A stretch of 64,000 bases of DNA, taken from the NCBI GenBank assembly GCA_947494925.1, contig CANLWS010000012.1, positions 62,001 through 126,000 on the forward strand. The letters run 5' to 3'. Source of the DNA: an uncultured Alteromonadaceae bacterium (lineage in GTDB: Bacteria; Pseudomonadota; Gammaproteobacteria; Enterobacterales; Alteromonadaceae). This document shows, piece by piece, positions 6,298 through 16,336 of this stretch (the first letter of the stretch is position 1; each line of letters starts with the position of its first letter). A model generated the notes under the pieces. The model searched no databases. It was not told the origin of the DNA and worked only from the letters and a program-made list of their open reading frames with translations. Made by a program: the position numbers and the translations under genes.

Positions 6298-8034
6298 ATG
6301 AATTTACATACTTTACTACTGGAAAGATTTAAAGCCGCGATAGTGGCCATAGGCGCTCCCGCTGATTCACCTGCACCTTTAAGCCGCAGCACTCGCCCTG
6401 AGTTTGGCGAATATCAGTTTAACGGTGCAATGGCGTTAGCAAAAGTACTGCGCCAGAAGCCCAGAGATATCGCACAAAAAATTGTCGACGCGGTGGAGTT
6501 GAGCGACGTTGCGCAAAAACTTGAGATTGCCGGTCCGGGGTTTATCAATATTCACCTGAGTGCCGATTGGATGGCAAGGCAGCTGGAAAACGCAGCTACA
6601 GATCCTCGTCTTGGCGTGGACACTGAATCCCAGCAAACCGTTGTTGTAGATTATTCCTCACCAAACCTAGCAAAAGAGATGCATGTCGGGCACCTGCGCA
6701 GCACTATTATCGGTGATGCTGTAGCCAAAGCCATTGAGTTTATGGGCCATAAAGTGATCCGCCAGAACCACATGGGAGACTGGGGAACACAATTTGGTAT
6801 GTTGCTGGCACATCTGAATGACAAGCTGGCTGCGAATCAGGTGGCGGAAACAGCATTGTCTGATCTGGAAGATTTCTACCGGGAAGCCAAAGTCCGTTTC
6901 GACAATGAAGAGGGCTTTGCGGACAGGGCACGGGAATACGTTGTTAAACTGCAAAGTGGTGATGAGCAGTGTATGGGACTGTGGCAGCAGTTTATTGATG
7001 TGTCGGTTGCACACAGTGAAGAAGTTTATGAAAAACTGAATGTCAGCCTGGGTCGCGAGCACATCATGGGCGAGAGTGCCTACAATGATGATCTGGCCAA
7101 TGTTTTGAATGCCTTGAAAGAACAACAAATAGTGGTGGAAGATCAGGGTGCTCAAGTGGTGTTTCTAGAGGAACTGGCAGACAAGGAAGGTAATCCAGCT
7201 GCTTACATCATGCAGAAATCTGGTGGAGGGTATCTTTATTCCACTACTGATCAGGCGGCGATCCGTTATCGTTGCGGTCAGCTTGGCGCAGACAGGACGC
7301 TGATATTTACTGACGCCAGACAAGCACTGCATTTTAAACAGACTGAAATCGTGGCTCGCAAAGCCGGCTTTATTGCCGATGAGCAAACCTACGAACATTG
7401 TCCATTTGGCATGATGTTAGGCAAAGATGGCAAACCCTTTAAAACCCGTAGCGGTGCTACCGTAAAATTAGCAGATCTGCTGGATGAAGCGGTTGAACGT
7501 GCTGAGACATTGATAAGCAAGCGCGATTCTGACTGGTCAGAAGAAGAGAAAAAGGACATTGCCCGTAAGGTGGGTATTGGTGCAGTTAAGTATTCTGATC
7601 TGAGCAAGAACCGCACAACTGACTATATCTTTGACTGGGACACTATGCTGAGCTTCGAGGGAAATACGGCACCCTATCTACAGTATGCCTATACTCGCGC
7701 TAAAAAAGTGCTTAGCAATGGCAATGTGGACGCGAACACGCTGAAGTCTTCCATTGCCCTTGAGGAACCGCAGGAAAAGCTACTGGCCGTCAAGCTATTG
7801 CAATATGTGGAGTCAATTAATCAGGTCACATCTGAAGCGACCCCACATGTGATGTGTACATACATCTATGAGCTTGCCAGTATATTTAGTACTTTTTATG
7901 AGGCTTGTCCGATATTAAAAGAAGATGTACCAGAACAGGCCAAGCAAAGTCGATTGATGCTCACTGCATTAACTGCCAGAACTTTAAAGTCAGCTATGGA
8001 CTTGCTGGGCATTGAAACCATGGAAAAGATGTAA
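6298..8034 (+). CDS. argS: Arginyl-tRNA synthetase
   Basis: A 578-aa class I synthetase that charges tRNA-Arg. The N-terminal Add-1 domain (about residues 1-110) is followed by the HIGH-type motif HVGHLRST within SSPNLAKEMHVGHLRST. The C-terminal part (KNRTTDYIFDWDTMLSFEGNTAPYLQYAYTRA) is a signature of ArgRS, and the final DALR anticodon-binding domain ends with the usual LMDLLGIE-like sequence. Length matches the family. A strong intrinsic terminator follows at 8076-8099. Confidence 0.97.
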   Translation: MNLHTLLLERFKAAIVAIGAPADSPAPLSRSTRPEFGEYQFNGAMALAKVLRQKPRDIAQKIVDAVELSDVAQKLEIAGPGFINIHLSADWMARQLENAATDPRLGVDTESQQTVVVDYSSPNLAKEMHVGHLRSTIIGDAVAKAIEFMGHKVIRQNHMGDWGTQFGMLLAHLNDKLAANQVAETALSDLEDFYREAKVRFDNEEGFADRAREYVVKLQSGDEQCMGLWQQFIDVSVAHSEEVYEKLNVSLGREHIMGESAYNDDLANVLNALKEQQIVVEDQGAQVVFLEELADKEGNPAAYIMQKSGGGYLYSTTDQAAIRYRCGQLGADRTLIFTDARQALHFKQTEIVARKAGFIADEQTYEHCPFGMMLGKDGKPFKTRSGATVKLADLLDEAVERAETLISKRDSDWSEEEKKDIARKVGIGAVKYSDLSKNRTTDYIFDWDTMLSFEGNTAPYLQYAYTRAKKVLSNGNVDANTLKSSIALEEPQEKLLAVKLLQYVESINQVTSEATPHVMCTYIYELASIFSTFYEACPILKEDVPEQAKQSRLMLTALTARTLKSAMDLLGIETMEKM

Positions 8035-8075
8035 GTCAATCTCAACTCGGGGTTAGTCAGGTATTTCCAATACTC

Positions 8076-8099
8076 AAGCCGCCGTTTGGGCGGCTTTTT
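8076..8099 (+). terminator. Intrinsic terminator of argS
   Basis: AAGCCGCC and GGCGGCTT pair as an 8-bp G+C-rich stem with a 5-nt loop, followed by TTT. It lies 41 nt past the argS stop codon. Confidence 0.85.
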
Positions 8100-8167
8100 G
8101 GTTTTAAGTACCACCCAATCAAGTATCCGGCATGGTTCATATTCAATTTTATGCAATGTAATAAAAT

Positions 8168-8193
8168 AAACCCGCCTAAGATAGGCGGGTTTT
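8168..8193. terminator. Second terminator-type hairpin
   Basis: AAACCCGCC and GGCGGGTTT form a 9-bp stem with a 7-nt loop and T-rich or A-rich flanks on both sides, so it could act in both directions. With the hairpin at 8076 it isolates argS from the next gene. The rest of the 330-nt gap (8035-8364) holds only a TATAAT-like -10 at 8320-8325, without a clear -35, that may serve the next gene. Confidence 0.7.
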
Positions 8194-8364
8194 AGAAGTG
8201 TCGTGCTAGCTTCAAAAGCCAATGGGAGATTGGCGTTCATGCTTAGAATAAACCTACCAGTGAGTTTTGCTATTAGTCATTAGTCTAATCGACTCAGGGG
8301 TATGCGCTCGCAAAGCTTCTATAATAGATAGTGTCGAACCCTTTCAATTATTGTGGGAACCAAG

Positions 8365-9663
8365 ATGACGCAGCCAGAGCAAGCCAAATCAAATCGTCCT
8401 GTGACACAGAAAAGTCGTGTTCGTTACCTCATCCCAATCATTTTGCTTTTTGTTGTACCTGTAATGGGTTTTCTCGTTTACGATTTGGTTAAGCCAATGG
8501 TGAACCCCTGTGAAGGGCTCTTCCGGCAAACCCAAAACAGTCTGGATACCAAGATAGAGTTGCTGAACATTAAAGGGGAAGTCAGTATTCAGCCGCACAA
8601 AATCCAGGAGTTGACAGAACGCGCTCAGATAGTCGCCAGCAATCTACAATACTGCTGCACAACGCTCAGTGGCGGTGAGCGGCAACCGGAAGATTTTATT
8701 CAATGTAAGACGGCAAGTTCGGAGTTTGAACGTGGGCTGGATAAAATTATTGAGCTCAAATCTGAAGCTGAGTCAAAACCTGCAGGGGAAGCCGCGAGGA
8801 ACGACGCATTAAATCAACAACTTGAAACGGTGATAGAGCAGACCAAGTCTATTTCTGTCGCCTTCAATCGAAAAATAAGCAAGCTTCAAGAATCGGGTCA
8901 TTTAGTCGCATTGGAAGGACTACAGCACGAGAATTTGCAGATCACCAGCCGTGAAGCAGAGCCCAACAATTCACTGTTGGTGCCCAATAGCATGCAATTG
9001 GGAAACTGGATTGAGGGTGAAATCAGTGAGCTTGGTGAAAGCGACTTTTTCGTGATCAGAACGCCTGAAATACACCGAGATTTTGTGTTGTTGGAGTTAC
9101 AAAACAAGTCTACGACATTGGCACCACAGGCAATCATTTATAGTTCGGATAAAAACCAGATAACCAGAACTTATAATGGGACGCACGGTGGAAACCTTAA
9201 TTACCGCTTTCTGGTGGCTCCTGCACAAACCTATTATGTGCAAGTGCACGAATTCAGACAAAATAGGAAAGGAAAGTATCTGCTTAGGCTATCTGCACTC
9301 AAACTATACGATGCGCATGAACCAAACCAGACCTTGTTGGAGGCAAAAACGGTCTCTACTGATGACGTTGTTGAGGCAAATCTAATGGATGGTCATGACT
9401 ACGATTTTTATCAGTTTGAGAGTCAACAGACGGGGGTAATCGAAATTCAATTCAACAATCGCTCCAGCACTATTGCACCGCACCTGCAATTATTTAATGC
9501 CAACAAATCTTCATTGCTGGCGGTTTACGACGGTTCTAACGGAGCAAATAAGGCACTGCAGTATGCTGTTGAACAAGGTCAACTCTATTATGTACGTGTG
9601 ATGGAATACAGGGAAAATCGGTCCGGCGAATATCGTCTGCGATTTCGCTATCTGACAGAATAA
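8365..9663 (+). CDS. Membrane-anchored protein with two PPC-like beta domains
   Basis: A 432-aa protein. One transmembrane helix near residues 19-40 (YLIPIILLFVVPVMGFLVYDLV) is followed by a Gln/Glu-rich helical region with coiled-coil character (about 45-190). Two related beta-sandwich repeats follow: AEPNNSLLVPNSM...YYVQVHEFRQNRKGKYLLRL, then HEPNQTLLEAKTV...YYVRVMEYRENRSGEYRLRF. These resemble bacterial pre-peptidase C-terminal (PPC) domains, which are usually attached to secreted proteases; no protease domain is present here. The ATG at 8365 is chosen over a GTG at 8353. Most of the protein should face the periplasm. Function unknown. Confidence 0.65.
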   Translation: MTQPEQAKSNRPVTQKSRVRYLIPIILLFVVPVMGFLVYDLVKPMVNPCEGLFRQTQNSLDTKIELLNIKGEVSIQPHKIQELTERAQIVASNLQYCCTTLSGGERQPEDFIQCKTASSEFERGLDKIIELKSEAESKPAGEAARNDALNQQLETVIEQTKSISVAFNRKISKLQESGHLVALEGLQHENLQITSREAEPNNSLLVPNSMQLGNWIEGEISELGESDFFVIRTPEIHRDFVLLELQNKSTTLAPQAIIYSSDKNQITRTYNGTHGGNLNYRFLVAPAQTYYVQVHEFRQNRKGKYLLRLSALKLYDAHEPNQTLLEAKTVSTDDVVEANLMDGHDYDFYQFESQQTGVIEIQFNNRSSTIAPHLQLFNANKSSLLAVYDGSNGANKALQYAVEQGQLYYVRVMEYRENRSGEYRLRFRYLTE

Positions 9664-9678
9664 TGTGGATTGGTATTA

Positions 9679-10317
9679 TTAACCCATGTTCATTTCTTCC
9701 AGAATGGGTAAGGCTTCGTTCAACACTTTCTGATAAGAAGCGCGTTGTTTGGCATCTTCATAGTACCGTCGGATATTCGGAAAATCCGTGAAGGGGAACA
9801 CCTTTTGTGCATAAAACAGCGGTGGTATCGCAGCACAATCAGCTAAGGTAAAAGAGTCGCCAAAAAACCATTTATTGTCAGCCAGTGTGTCATTCATGTA
9901 AGCAAAACTGCAGGCCAGGTATTTTCTGGATTTGGCGATAAGTTCCTGATTTTGCTCTGCTTCAGGCTTCATTCCCTGAAATAGAAGGTTGACCACCGGG
10001 TCATTCAGATAAAAGTCATTCATGCGATCCATAAATCTCACTTTACGAGACGCAGTGGGGTCGGTTGGAATAAGTTGTGGTCCGGCGGAGTAGTTTTGAT
10101 CAAGGTATTCAATGATGATGCTTGCTTCCGGGATCATGTGGTCTCCTTCTGCGACCAATAAAGGAATTTTTCCTATGGGATAAACCTCTTCATACAAAGA
10201 ACGTACATCTGGGTCTAACACACGAACCAACTCTCTCTCAAAAGTCACTTCTTTTTCGTAAAAGCCGATTAGTGCTTTTTGAGAATAGGTTGAAATTGGA
10301 AAGTAGTAGAGTTTCAC
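9679..10317 (-). CDS. Glutathione S-transferase family protein
   Basis: A 212-aa two-domain protein. The N-terminal thioredoxin-like domain (MKLYYFPISTYSQKALI) has Ser and Tyr in the area where GSTs activate glutathione. GKIPLLV supplies the cis-proline, and EASIIIEYLD is the usual glutathione-binding Glu-Ser/Ala segment. The C-terminal helical domain has DSFTLADCAAIPPLF, the conserved GST fold motif with its N-capping Asp. Start is a GTG with AGGA 7 nt upstream. The substrate cannot be told from sequence; a role in detoxification or thiol metabolism is inferred from the family. Confidence 0.88.
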   Translation of the reverse strand: MKLYYFPISTYSQKALIGFYEKEVTFERELVRVLDPDVRSLYEEVYPIGKIPLLVAEGDHMIPEASIIIEYLDQNYSAGPQLIPTDPTASRKVRFMDRMNDFYLNDPVVNLLFQGMKPEAEQNQELIAKSRKYLACSFAYMNDTLADNKWFFGDSFTLADCAAIPPLFYAQKVFPFTDFPNIRRYYEDAKQRASYQKVLNEALPILEEMNMG

Positions 10318-10384
10318 AAACTATTCCTAAAACAAACATACTTTAAGGAAAAGCATAGTCGGAATTGACAAGAAATGAGACAGA

Positions 10385-10408
10385 AAAGGGTGATTTTAAT
10401 CACCCTTT
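10385..10408 (-). terminator. Intrinsic terminator of the PAS chemotaxis protein
   Basis: AAAGGGTGAT and ATCACCCTTT pair as a 10-bp stem with a 4-nt loop, 12 nt past the stop of the leftward gene. A T-rich tract follows in that direction. Confidence 0.8.
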
Positions 10409-10419
10409 AATTTCGTAAT

Positions 10420-12177
10420 CTAACTGTCGCTGTCACTCATATAAGCAGATAATTGATCAACATGCCCTTTGGTTTCATCGATCAACGAGCTGATTTCCCG
10501 TGCAGATTCAGTGGTACTTTGCGCCAGGTTTCTGACTTCTTCGGCAACAACTGCAAATCCGCGGCCGGCTTCGCCTGCGCGAGCTGACTCTATCGCAGCA
10601 TTGAGCGCTAACAGATTGGTCTGGTCGGAAATGCCATTGATGGTCTGGATGATACTGCCAATCCGGTCCAGAACCTGTGACATGGCGCCGTGTGTTTGTG
10701 CGATCACTGCATTTCGTTCAGATACATCTGCACCGAAGATCAGGATTTTGTTGATGACCCCTTCTGCATCCATTACTGGTGAGATAGCAACAGCCAGTCG
10801 CACTTTCTCATCTGTATTTTTAATGTTAAAGCTCAGCTCTGTGCTGACGATATCACCCGATTGAATCTTGCTCCATTGGTCACTGTTTAACAGGCTTTTC
10901 AGGTTCTCAATTTGCATCTGTAATTGAGAGAAGTCACTGGCTTTGAAGGTTTTCATTCCCAGTGGGTTACACAAGGTCAAATCACCCTTAGGATTGAACT
11001 CCATCACAATGTTGCTTTGACTGATGGCATCCAAGCGCACATCATTCTCCAGCGCGCGCTTTTTGGTTTCGTCAACGTTGGCCTGAATGGATATGAATTT
11101 CACCAGTTGTCCAGACTGGTCAAACACAGGGTTGATCGCCAGGCTAATCCAGTATGCATTGCCCCGATTGTCATAGTTAAGAATTTCGTCGTAAAACGCA
11201 GTACGGTTTTGCAGGTTTTCACGAATTCTGGCCTTGGTGGAAGCATCAGTGTGTTTGCCCTGCAATACATCACCCGGTTTGCGTCCACGAACTTCTTCAA
11301 AATTGTAACCTGTCAGTTTGCTGAATCCAGGATTCACATATTCAATCAATCCGTTGGCGTCAGTAATAATGACCGAGTTATCCGTTTCATTGGCCACCAG
11401 AGATAACATGGCAAATTCTTCGTTTTTGAGTTTTGCTTCAGTTATGTCTTTGACAAAAGCAGTGTAGAGAATTTTCTCACCAATCTGAACTTTGGATAAC
11501 GACAAGTTCGCCCAGATGTTACCGCGATCAAAGGTTTCGATTTGCACATCCCGGGATGTTCCCACGATTTTGTCCACACCTGTTGTGCGATTGGCATTCA
11601 CTAGGTTGTCGTGATTGGATTGGATAACTTGTGGCACCAGCATTTTGACATTGTTACCCAATACCTTCTCGCGAGTAGTACCCCATAATTTTTCGGCGGC
11701 TTTGTTGAAAAATATAACTTCATTGTTTTCATCAATAGTTACCACTGCATCGATACATTGCTCCAGCGTCTGATCGATTCGGTCTATCGCTTCTTTTTGC
11801 TTGGTAATGTCTTTAATGAAAGCAGTATAGGTAATTTTTCCACCAACAATCACTTTTGATAAGGCAAGATTGCACCAGACTGTAGAGCCGTCCTTTCTAG
11901 GCAATTCCACGTCCCGTGAGGTACCAACAATTTTATTCTGTCCTGTTCGTCGGTTGGCATTAACCAGATTATCGTGGTTGCTCTGAATCTCTCTTGGCAC
12001 CAACATTCTTACGTTTTTACCAATGACTTCAGCTTTGGAGTAACCCCAAAGTTGTTCTGCCGCATGATTAAACAAAGTCACATTGTTGTTTTCATCAATG
12101 CTGACCACTGCATCTATTGCTTGCTCAAGAATCGGGTTTTCTGAATTGTTTTTTGCCTGAAAAAAACCTTTCAACAT
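10420..12177 (-). CDS. Soluble four-PAS methyl-accepting chemotaxis protein
   Basis: A 585-aa protein with no transmembrane segment or HAMP. Residues about 10-130 and 135-250 are two close PAS repeats, sharing [12 protein letters not shown] and KIVGTSRDV, so they arose by internal duplication. A third PAS (about 255-375; [25 protein letters not shown]) and a fourth (about 385-490) follow. The C-terminus carries the conserved receptor hairpin ([37 protein letters not shown]), but the adaptation helices around it are very short. This arrangement resembles Aer- or BdlA-like cytoplasmic sensors of redox or flavin/heme ligands that signal to CheA/CheW. Ligand unknown. Confidence 0.88.
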   Translation of the reverse strand: MLKGFFQAKNNSENPILEQAIDAVVSIDENNNVTLFNHAAEQLWGYSKAEVIGKNVRMLVPREIQSNHDNLVNANRRTGQNKIVGTSRDVELPRKDGSTVWCNLALSKVIVGGKITYTAFIKDITKQKEAIDRIDQTLEQCIDAVVTIDENNEVIFFNKAAEKLWGTTREKVLGNNVKMLVPQVIQSNHDNLVNANRTTGVDKIVGTSRDVQIETFDRGNIWANLSLSKVQIGEKILYTAFVKDITEAKLKNEEFAMLSLVANETDNSVIITDANGLIEYVNPGFSKLTGYNFEEVRGRKPGDVLQGKHTDASTKARIRENLQNRTAFYDEILNYDNRGNAYWISLAINPVFDQSGQLVKFISIQANVDETKKRALENDVRLDAISQSNIVMEFNPKGDLTLCNPLGMKTFKASDFSQLQMQIENLKSLLNSDQWSKIQSGDIVSTELSFNIKNTDEKVRLAVAISPVMDAEGVINKILIFGADVSERNAVIAQTHGAMSQVLDRIGSIIQTINGISDQTNLLALNAAIESARAGEAGRGFAVVAEEVRNLAQSTTESAREISSLIDETKGHVDQLSAYMSDSDS

Positions 12178-12315
12178 AGAAAATTACCTTATTTTTCAGT
12201 TTATTATTAGCCTAAAAGTGTGTGATTGACGTACAGTAAAATAATCAATCTTAAAGCCTAGTACAGATTTGTATCGGCAGCGTTATCAATTAGTCTAATT
12301 TTTTGAGGAATAACA

Positions 12316-12888
12316 ATGGTTAAGGTATTAGCTTTCTCTGGCAGTGGCCGCAAAGATTCAGTGAATAAAAAGGTAGTAGCAGTGGCTGCCAGGGGCGCAG
12401 AAGAAGCAGGTGCTCAGGTGACAATCGTTAACCTGGAGGATTTTGACATGCCGGTATTTACTGAAGATCTGGAGGCAGAAATAGGCATGCATGAAGGAGG
12501 TCAACGTTTTAAAGAGTTGCTGATGGAACATGATGGATTCTTGATTTCCTCACCAGAATACAACAGTTCGTACAGCGCGCTGTTTAAGAATGCTATTGAC
12601 TGGGCATCGCGAAAAGTAGGGGACGAAAAAGTGTTGGAAGCCTATAAAGGTAAAGTCGCCGGTATTATGGCTGCCTCTCCTGGTGGACTGGGAGGCATGC
12701 GTGTCTTGGTTACCTTAAGGATGTTAATGGAAAACCTCGGCACTATGGTATTACCTACCCAAAAGGCTGTAGGAGGGGCGTTTAAACTTTTCGACGAAAA
12801 CGGTCAGATCAATGATGAAAAGACTGAAAAGGCCTTGAAAGCTATAGGTGCCCAGCTAGTAGATACACTGCAGAAACTTAAATCCTGA
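12316..12888 (+). CDS. NADPH-dependent FMN reductase family protein
   Basis: A 190-aa flavodoxin-fold protein. VKVLAFSGSGRKDSVNKKV is the phosphate-binding loop for FMN; SPEYNSSYSALFKNAIDW is the conserved flavin/nicotinamide contact region of the NADPH-dependent FMN reductase/azoreductase family. ASPGGLGGMR is the third conserved loop. It likely reduces quinones, azo compounds or chromate-like acceptors in the cytoplasm; the substrate is not determined. The ribosome-binding site GAGGAA supports the start. It ends at a terminator before prfB. Confidence 0.9.
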   Translation: MVKVLAFSGSGRKDSVNKKVVAVAARGAEEAGAQVTIVNLEDFDMPVFTEDLEAEIGMHEGGQRFKELLMEHDGFLISSPEYNSSYSALFKNAIDWASRKVGDEKVLEAYKGKVAGIMAASPGGLGGMRVLVTLRMLMENLGTMVLPTQKAVGGAFKLFDENGQINDEKTEKALKAIGAQLVDTLQKLKS

Positions 12889-12895
12889 TAGCGTG

Positions 12896-12954
12896 AAAAA
12901 GAGGCCTGATTCCATTCAGAAATGGTTGTTGCAGAACCGAACCCGGCCTCTTTT
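12896..12954 (+). terminator. Terminator between the flavin reductase and prfB
   Basis: AAAAAGAGGCC (12895 onward) and GGCCTCTTTT (12945-12954) form a 10-bp stem around a long, partly structured loop of about 39 nt. The right arm ends in a T-run and the left begins in an A-run. Confidence 0.65.
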
Positions 12955-13072
12955 GCTTTTTGTAGCAAAATCCCACTAGTATTCGCATAAGATATGATGC
13001 ACTAGCGCTGTCAATACGGAACAAAGTTGGTTAAAATTCGCCGCCCTAATTTGATAAAGACCCAAATGATTT

Positions 13073-14171
13073 ATGTTTGAAATCAATCCAGTACAAAATA
13101 CCATCGCAGACGTCCGCCAGCGGGCTGAACTGCTTAGGGGGTATCTTTGACTATGATCATAAGAAAGAACGCTTAGAAGAAGTCAGCCGAGAGCTGGAAA
13201 GTCCTGATGTCTGGAATGAACCAGACAGAGCACAGGCCCTTGGCAAAGAAAAAGTCGCCCTTGAAAATGTAGTGAACACCATTGATCGGATGGAGCAGGG
13301 GACTGAAGACGTTGAAGGTTTACTTGAACTGGCCGTGGAAGCTGAAGATCAGGACACCTTTGACGAAGCCCAGGCTGAGCTGGCTGATCTGGTGAGCAAG
13401 CTGGAAGAATTGGAATTCAGACGCATGTTCTCCGGTCCCAATGATAGCAACGATTGCTATCTGGACATTCAGTCCGGTTCCGGCGGCACCGAAGCCCAGG
13501 ATTGGGCAAACATGTTACTTCGAATGTATTTGCGTTGGGGTGAAGACAATGGTTTTAAAACCGAACTGATTGAAGTGTCAGACGGTGATGTAGCAGGCAT
13601 TAAAAGTGCCACTATTCGTTTCAGCGGAGAATACGCCTTTGGTTGGATGCGCACCGAAACAGGTGTTCACCGATTAGTCAGGAAATCTCCCTTTGATTCT
13701 GGCAATCGTCGCCACACTTCTTTTGCATCAGCATTTGCCTACCCGGAAATAGATGACGATATTGACATCGATATTAACCCATCGGATTTGCGAATCGATA
13801 CTTACCGTGCATCGGGAGCTGGTGGTCAGCACGTTAACCGTACTGATTCTGCGGTAAGGATAACGCATTTGCCTACCAACATAGTGGTGCAGTGCCAGAA
13901 TGATCGCTCTCAGCACAAGAATAAAGATCAGGCTTTTAAACAGTTGAAAGCCAAGCTTTACGAATACGAAATGCAGAAGCAGAACGAAGAAAAACAGGCA
14001 ATGGAAGACAGTAAGTCTGACATTGGTTGGGGTAGCCAGATACGCTCATATGTACTGGACGATTCCCGTATAAAAGATTTGCGCACTGGTGTTGAAACCC
14101 GCAATACACAAGCCGTTCTGGACGGTGGACTTAATAATTTTATACAGGCCAGCTTAAAATCTGGTCTTTAG
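13073..14171 (+). CDS. prfB: Peptide chain release factor 2, with programmed +1 frameshift
   Basis: RF2 recognises UGA and UAA and triggers peptide release. Translation begins at ATG 13073 (MFEINPVQN) and reads 25 codons to an in-frame TGA at 13148-13150. Shifting +1 over CTT-TGA-C continues as [11 protein letters not shown] to 14171, giving 365 aa, the same length as E. coli RF2. Conserved functional motifs are present: SPF (in [12 protein letters not shown]), which reads the stop codon, and GGQ ([15 protein letters not shown]), which catalyses hydrolysis. A continuous-frame call starting at 13077 gives a false N-terminus. lysS follows after 27 nt, so the two form an operon as in E. coli. 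Confidence 0.97.
13136..13151 (+). promoter_or_regulatory. prfB: RF2 autoregulatory frameshift site
   Basis: The sequence AGGGGGTATCTTTGAC has an internal Shine-Dalgarno-like AGGGGG, the slippery codon CTT, and the poorly terminating TGA-C. Low RF2 lets the ribosome pause at TGA and slip +1, so RF2 level controls its own synthesis. This is a well-known arrangement in bacteria and is read here directly. Confidence 0.96.
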
Positions 14172-14198
14172 CAAACGAATTAACTTTCAGGAAAGTCG

Positions 14199-15743
14199 AT
14201 GACTGACACTCAACAAGATGAAAATAAACTCATAGCGGAACGCCGCGCCAAACTCGCTCAAATTCGCGAAAATTGTGCGTCAAAAGGCTACCCCAATGGT
14301 TTTCGACGTGAATTTTACAGTGCTGATTTACAGGCTGAATTTGGTGAATATGAAAAACCTGCACTGGAAGAACTTGGTAAAGTCGTCAGCATAGCAGGCC
14401 GTATTCTGGCTAAACGTGGCCCGTTTCTGTTGCTCCAGGATATGACCGGACGTATTCAGTCCTATGCGGCGAAAGATACCCAAAAAGACATTAAAGAGCG
14501 CTACGGTAGTCTGGATATCGGTGACATTATTGGCGTTAAAGGCGAGTTGCATAAGTCAGGCAAGGGTGACCTTTACGTCAACATGAGCGAATATCAACTG
14601 TTGACTAAATCGCTGCGCCCATTGCCAGAGAAGTTTCACGGCCTTGCGGATCAGGAAATCAAATACCGTCAGCGTTATGTGGATTTGATTACTAATCCAG
14701 ACACCCGTGAAACTTTTATGATCCGAAGCAAAATAGTCAACGCCATTCGTCAATTTTTGACTGAGCGCAACTATATGGAAGTGGAAACCCCGATGCTTCA
14801 GGTTATCCCGGGCGGAGCGGTAGCAAAGCCGTTTATCACTCATCACAATGCGATGGACATTGACATGTACCTGCGTATTGCGCCGGAACTTTATTTGAAG
14901 CGTCTGGTAGTAGGTGGTTTTGAAAGAGTATTTGAAATTAACCGTAATTTCCGAAATGAAGGATTATCCACCCGTCATAACCCGGAATTCACCATGCTTG
15001 AATTCTATCAGGCATACGCCGACTTTAATGATCTGATGAACTTAACTGAAGAGATGCTCAGGAAAGTTGCTCAGGATGTGCTTGGTACGACTGTTATCAA
15101 AAATACGGTCAAAGACAGTGAGGGTAATATCACCTCTGAAGTTGACTACGATTTTGGTCAGCCTTTCCAGCGCCTTACCATGAACGAAGCGATTCTGAAG
15201 TATTGGCCAGAAGCGAATGCAGACGCCATTAACGATCCGGAAAATAATTTGGATGCATTAAAAGCAATGGCGAAGCAACTTCATATTAAAGAACCTGAAG
15301 TTGATGGTATCTGGGGTGCTGGTAAATATTTGTGTGAAATCTTTGAAGCAACAGCTGAAGAGCAGTTGGATCAACCGACTTTTATCACCGCTTACCCTTG
15401 GGAAGTTTCACCGCTGGCCAGACGTAATGATGAAAATGCCTTTATTACGGACCGCTTTGAGTTTTTTGTGGGTGGACGCGAGCTAGCCAATGGTTTCTCA
15501 GAGCTGAACGATTCTGAAGATCAAGCTGGTCGTTTTGCTAAGCAAGTTGAAGAAAAAGACGCTGGTGATGATGAAGCCATGCATTTTGATGACGACTATA
15601 TCCGAGCGCTGGAATACGGCTTGCCACCGACTGCCGGAGAAGGAATAGGGATCGATAGGTTAGTTATGTTGTTTACCGACAGCCCAACCATCAAAGATGT
15701 CATTTTATTCCCGCATATGAAGCCAGAATCTCCTGCTCAATAA
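14199..15743 (+). CDS. lysS: Lysyl-tRNA synthetase (class II)
   Basis: A 514-aa class II synthetase. The N-terminal OB-fold anticodon-binding domain includes [22 protein letters not shown]. Motif 2 is visible as [29 protein letters not shown] and motif 3 as [15 protein letters not shown], whose Arg contacts ATP. Length and pattern are the standard LysS form. It follows prfB in the same operon (AGGAAAG ribosome-binding site) and ends at a strong terminator. Confidence 0.98.
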   Translation: MTDTQQDENKLIAERRAKLAQIRENCASKGYPNGFRREFYSADLQAEFGEYEKPALEELGKVVSIAGRILAKRGPFLLLQDMTGRIQSYAAKDTQKDIKERYGSLDIGDIIGVKGELHKSGKGDLYVNMSEYQLLTKSLRPLPEKFHGLADQEIKYRQRYVDLITNPDTRETFMIRSKIVNAIRQFLTERNYMEVETPMLQVIPGGAVAKPFITHHNAMDIDMYLRIAPELYLKRLVVGGFERVFEINRNFRNEGLSTRHNPEFTMLEFYQAYADFNDLMNLTEEMLRKVAQDVLGTTVIKNTVKDSEGNITSEVDYDFGQPFQRLTMNEAILKYWPEANADAINDPENNLDALKAMAKQLHIKEPEVDGIWGAGKYLCEIFEATAEEQLDQPTFITAYPWEVSPLARRNDENAFITDRFEFFVGGRELANGFSELNDSEDQAGRFAKQVEEKDAGDDEAMHFDDDYIRALEYGLPPTAGEGIGIDRLVMLFTDSPTIKDVILFPHMKPESPAQ

Positions 15744-15770
15744 GGCAAGGTTAGTCTTGTATAGTTAAAG

Positions 15771-15793
15771 AACCGCCAACAGGCGGTTTTTTT
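15771..15793 (+). terminator. Intrinsic terminator of prfB-lysS
   Basis: AACCGCC (15771-15777) pairs with GGCGGTT (15782-15788) around a 4-nt loop, followed by TTTTT. It lies 28 nt after the lysS stop codon. Confidence 0.9.
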
Positions 15794-15857
15794 ATGGGTC
15801 TTTGCTTTCACACGACTTGAAACCTTCTACACTTATTGACGTAAATGGGGGAGTGCC

Positions 15858-16304
15858 ATGTCCAATGCAATTCATGAAGTATTCGTATATTTGTGTGTCA
15901 AAGACGCTGATGCAGCCGTAGATTTTTATTCTGAGGCGTTTGGTGCGACTGAAATTTTCAGACTGACAGAGCCGAGCGGTCGTATAGGTCATATAGAGCT
16001 TAATTTTGGTGAGACCATAGTGATGTTGTCTGAGGAGTTTCCGGAGCTGGAAGTGTTAGCGCCTAAATCGTCCGATAACCATGCAAGCCAGGTTCATTTG
16101 CATGTAGAAAACTGCGATAAAATGGCCGAGAGTGCGATCAGTAACGGGGCAAGAATGATCAATGAACCTCAGGATCATTTCTATGGAGAAAGGTCTTGTA
16201 AGCTTGAAGATCCTTTCGGTCATCTATGGTTAATAGGCCATACGATTGAAAAAGTCACGCCGGAAGAAATGCAGTGTCGTTATACTGCACTTTTTACACA
16301 GTAA
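15858..16304 (+). CDS. Glyoxalase/VOC-superfamily protein (PhnB-like)
   Basis: A 148-aa protein of the vicinal oxygen chelate fold: two beta-alpha-beta-beta-beta modules. Marks are VFVYLCVKDADAAVDFYSEAFGA near the start, and HVENCDKMAESAISNGARM and RSCKLEDPFGHLWLIGH near the end. The last motif (DPFGHLW) is typical of the PhnB/YdhR-like branch often annotated as glyoxalase or bleomycin-resistance-like. Start ATG has GGGGAG 5 nt before it. Substrate unknown; antibiotic resistance should not be assumed. Confidence 0.82.
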   Translation: MSNAIHEVFVYLCVKDADAAVDFYSEAFGATEIFRLTEPSGRIGHIELNFGETIVMLSEEFPELEVLAPKSSDNHASQVHLHVENCDKMAESAISNGARMINEPQDHFYGERSCKLEDPFGHLWLIGHTIEKVTPEEMQCRYTALFTQ

Positions 16305-16336
16305 GCTAAGGTATCGGAATACCCCACTTTGAAAAG

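Noticed and set aside
6667-7155. A 162-codon antisense frame inside argS
   Set aside because: It lies wholly within argS, which has all synthetase motifs in the plus frame; the antisense product shows no domain.
13077-14171. prfB as a frameshifted pseudogene or with a start at 13077
   Set aside because: The TGA at codon 26 sits in the well-known programmed +1 frameshift context, and the joined product has the standard 365 aa and all catalytic motifs.
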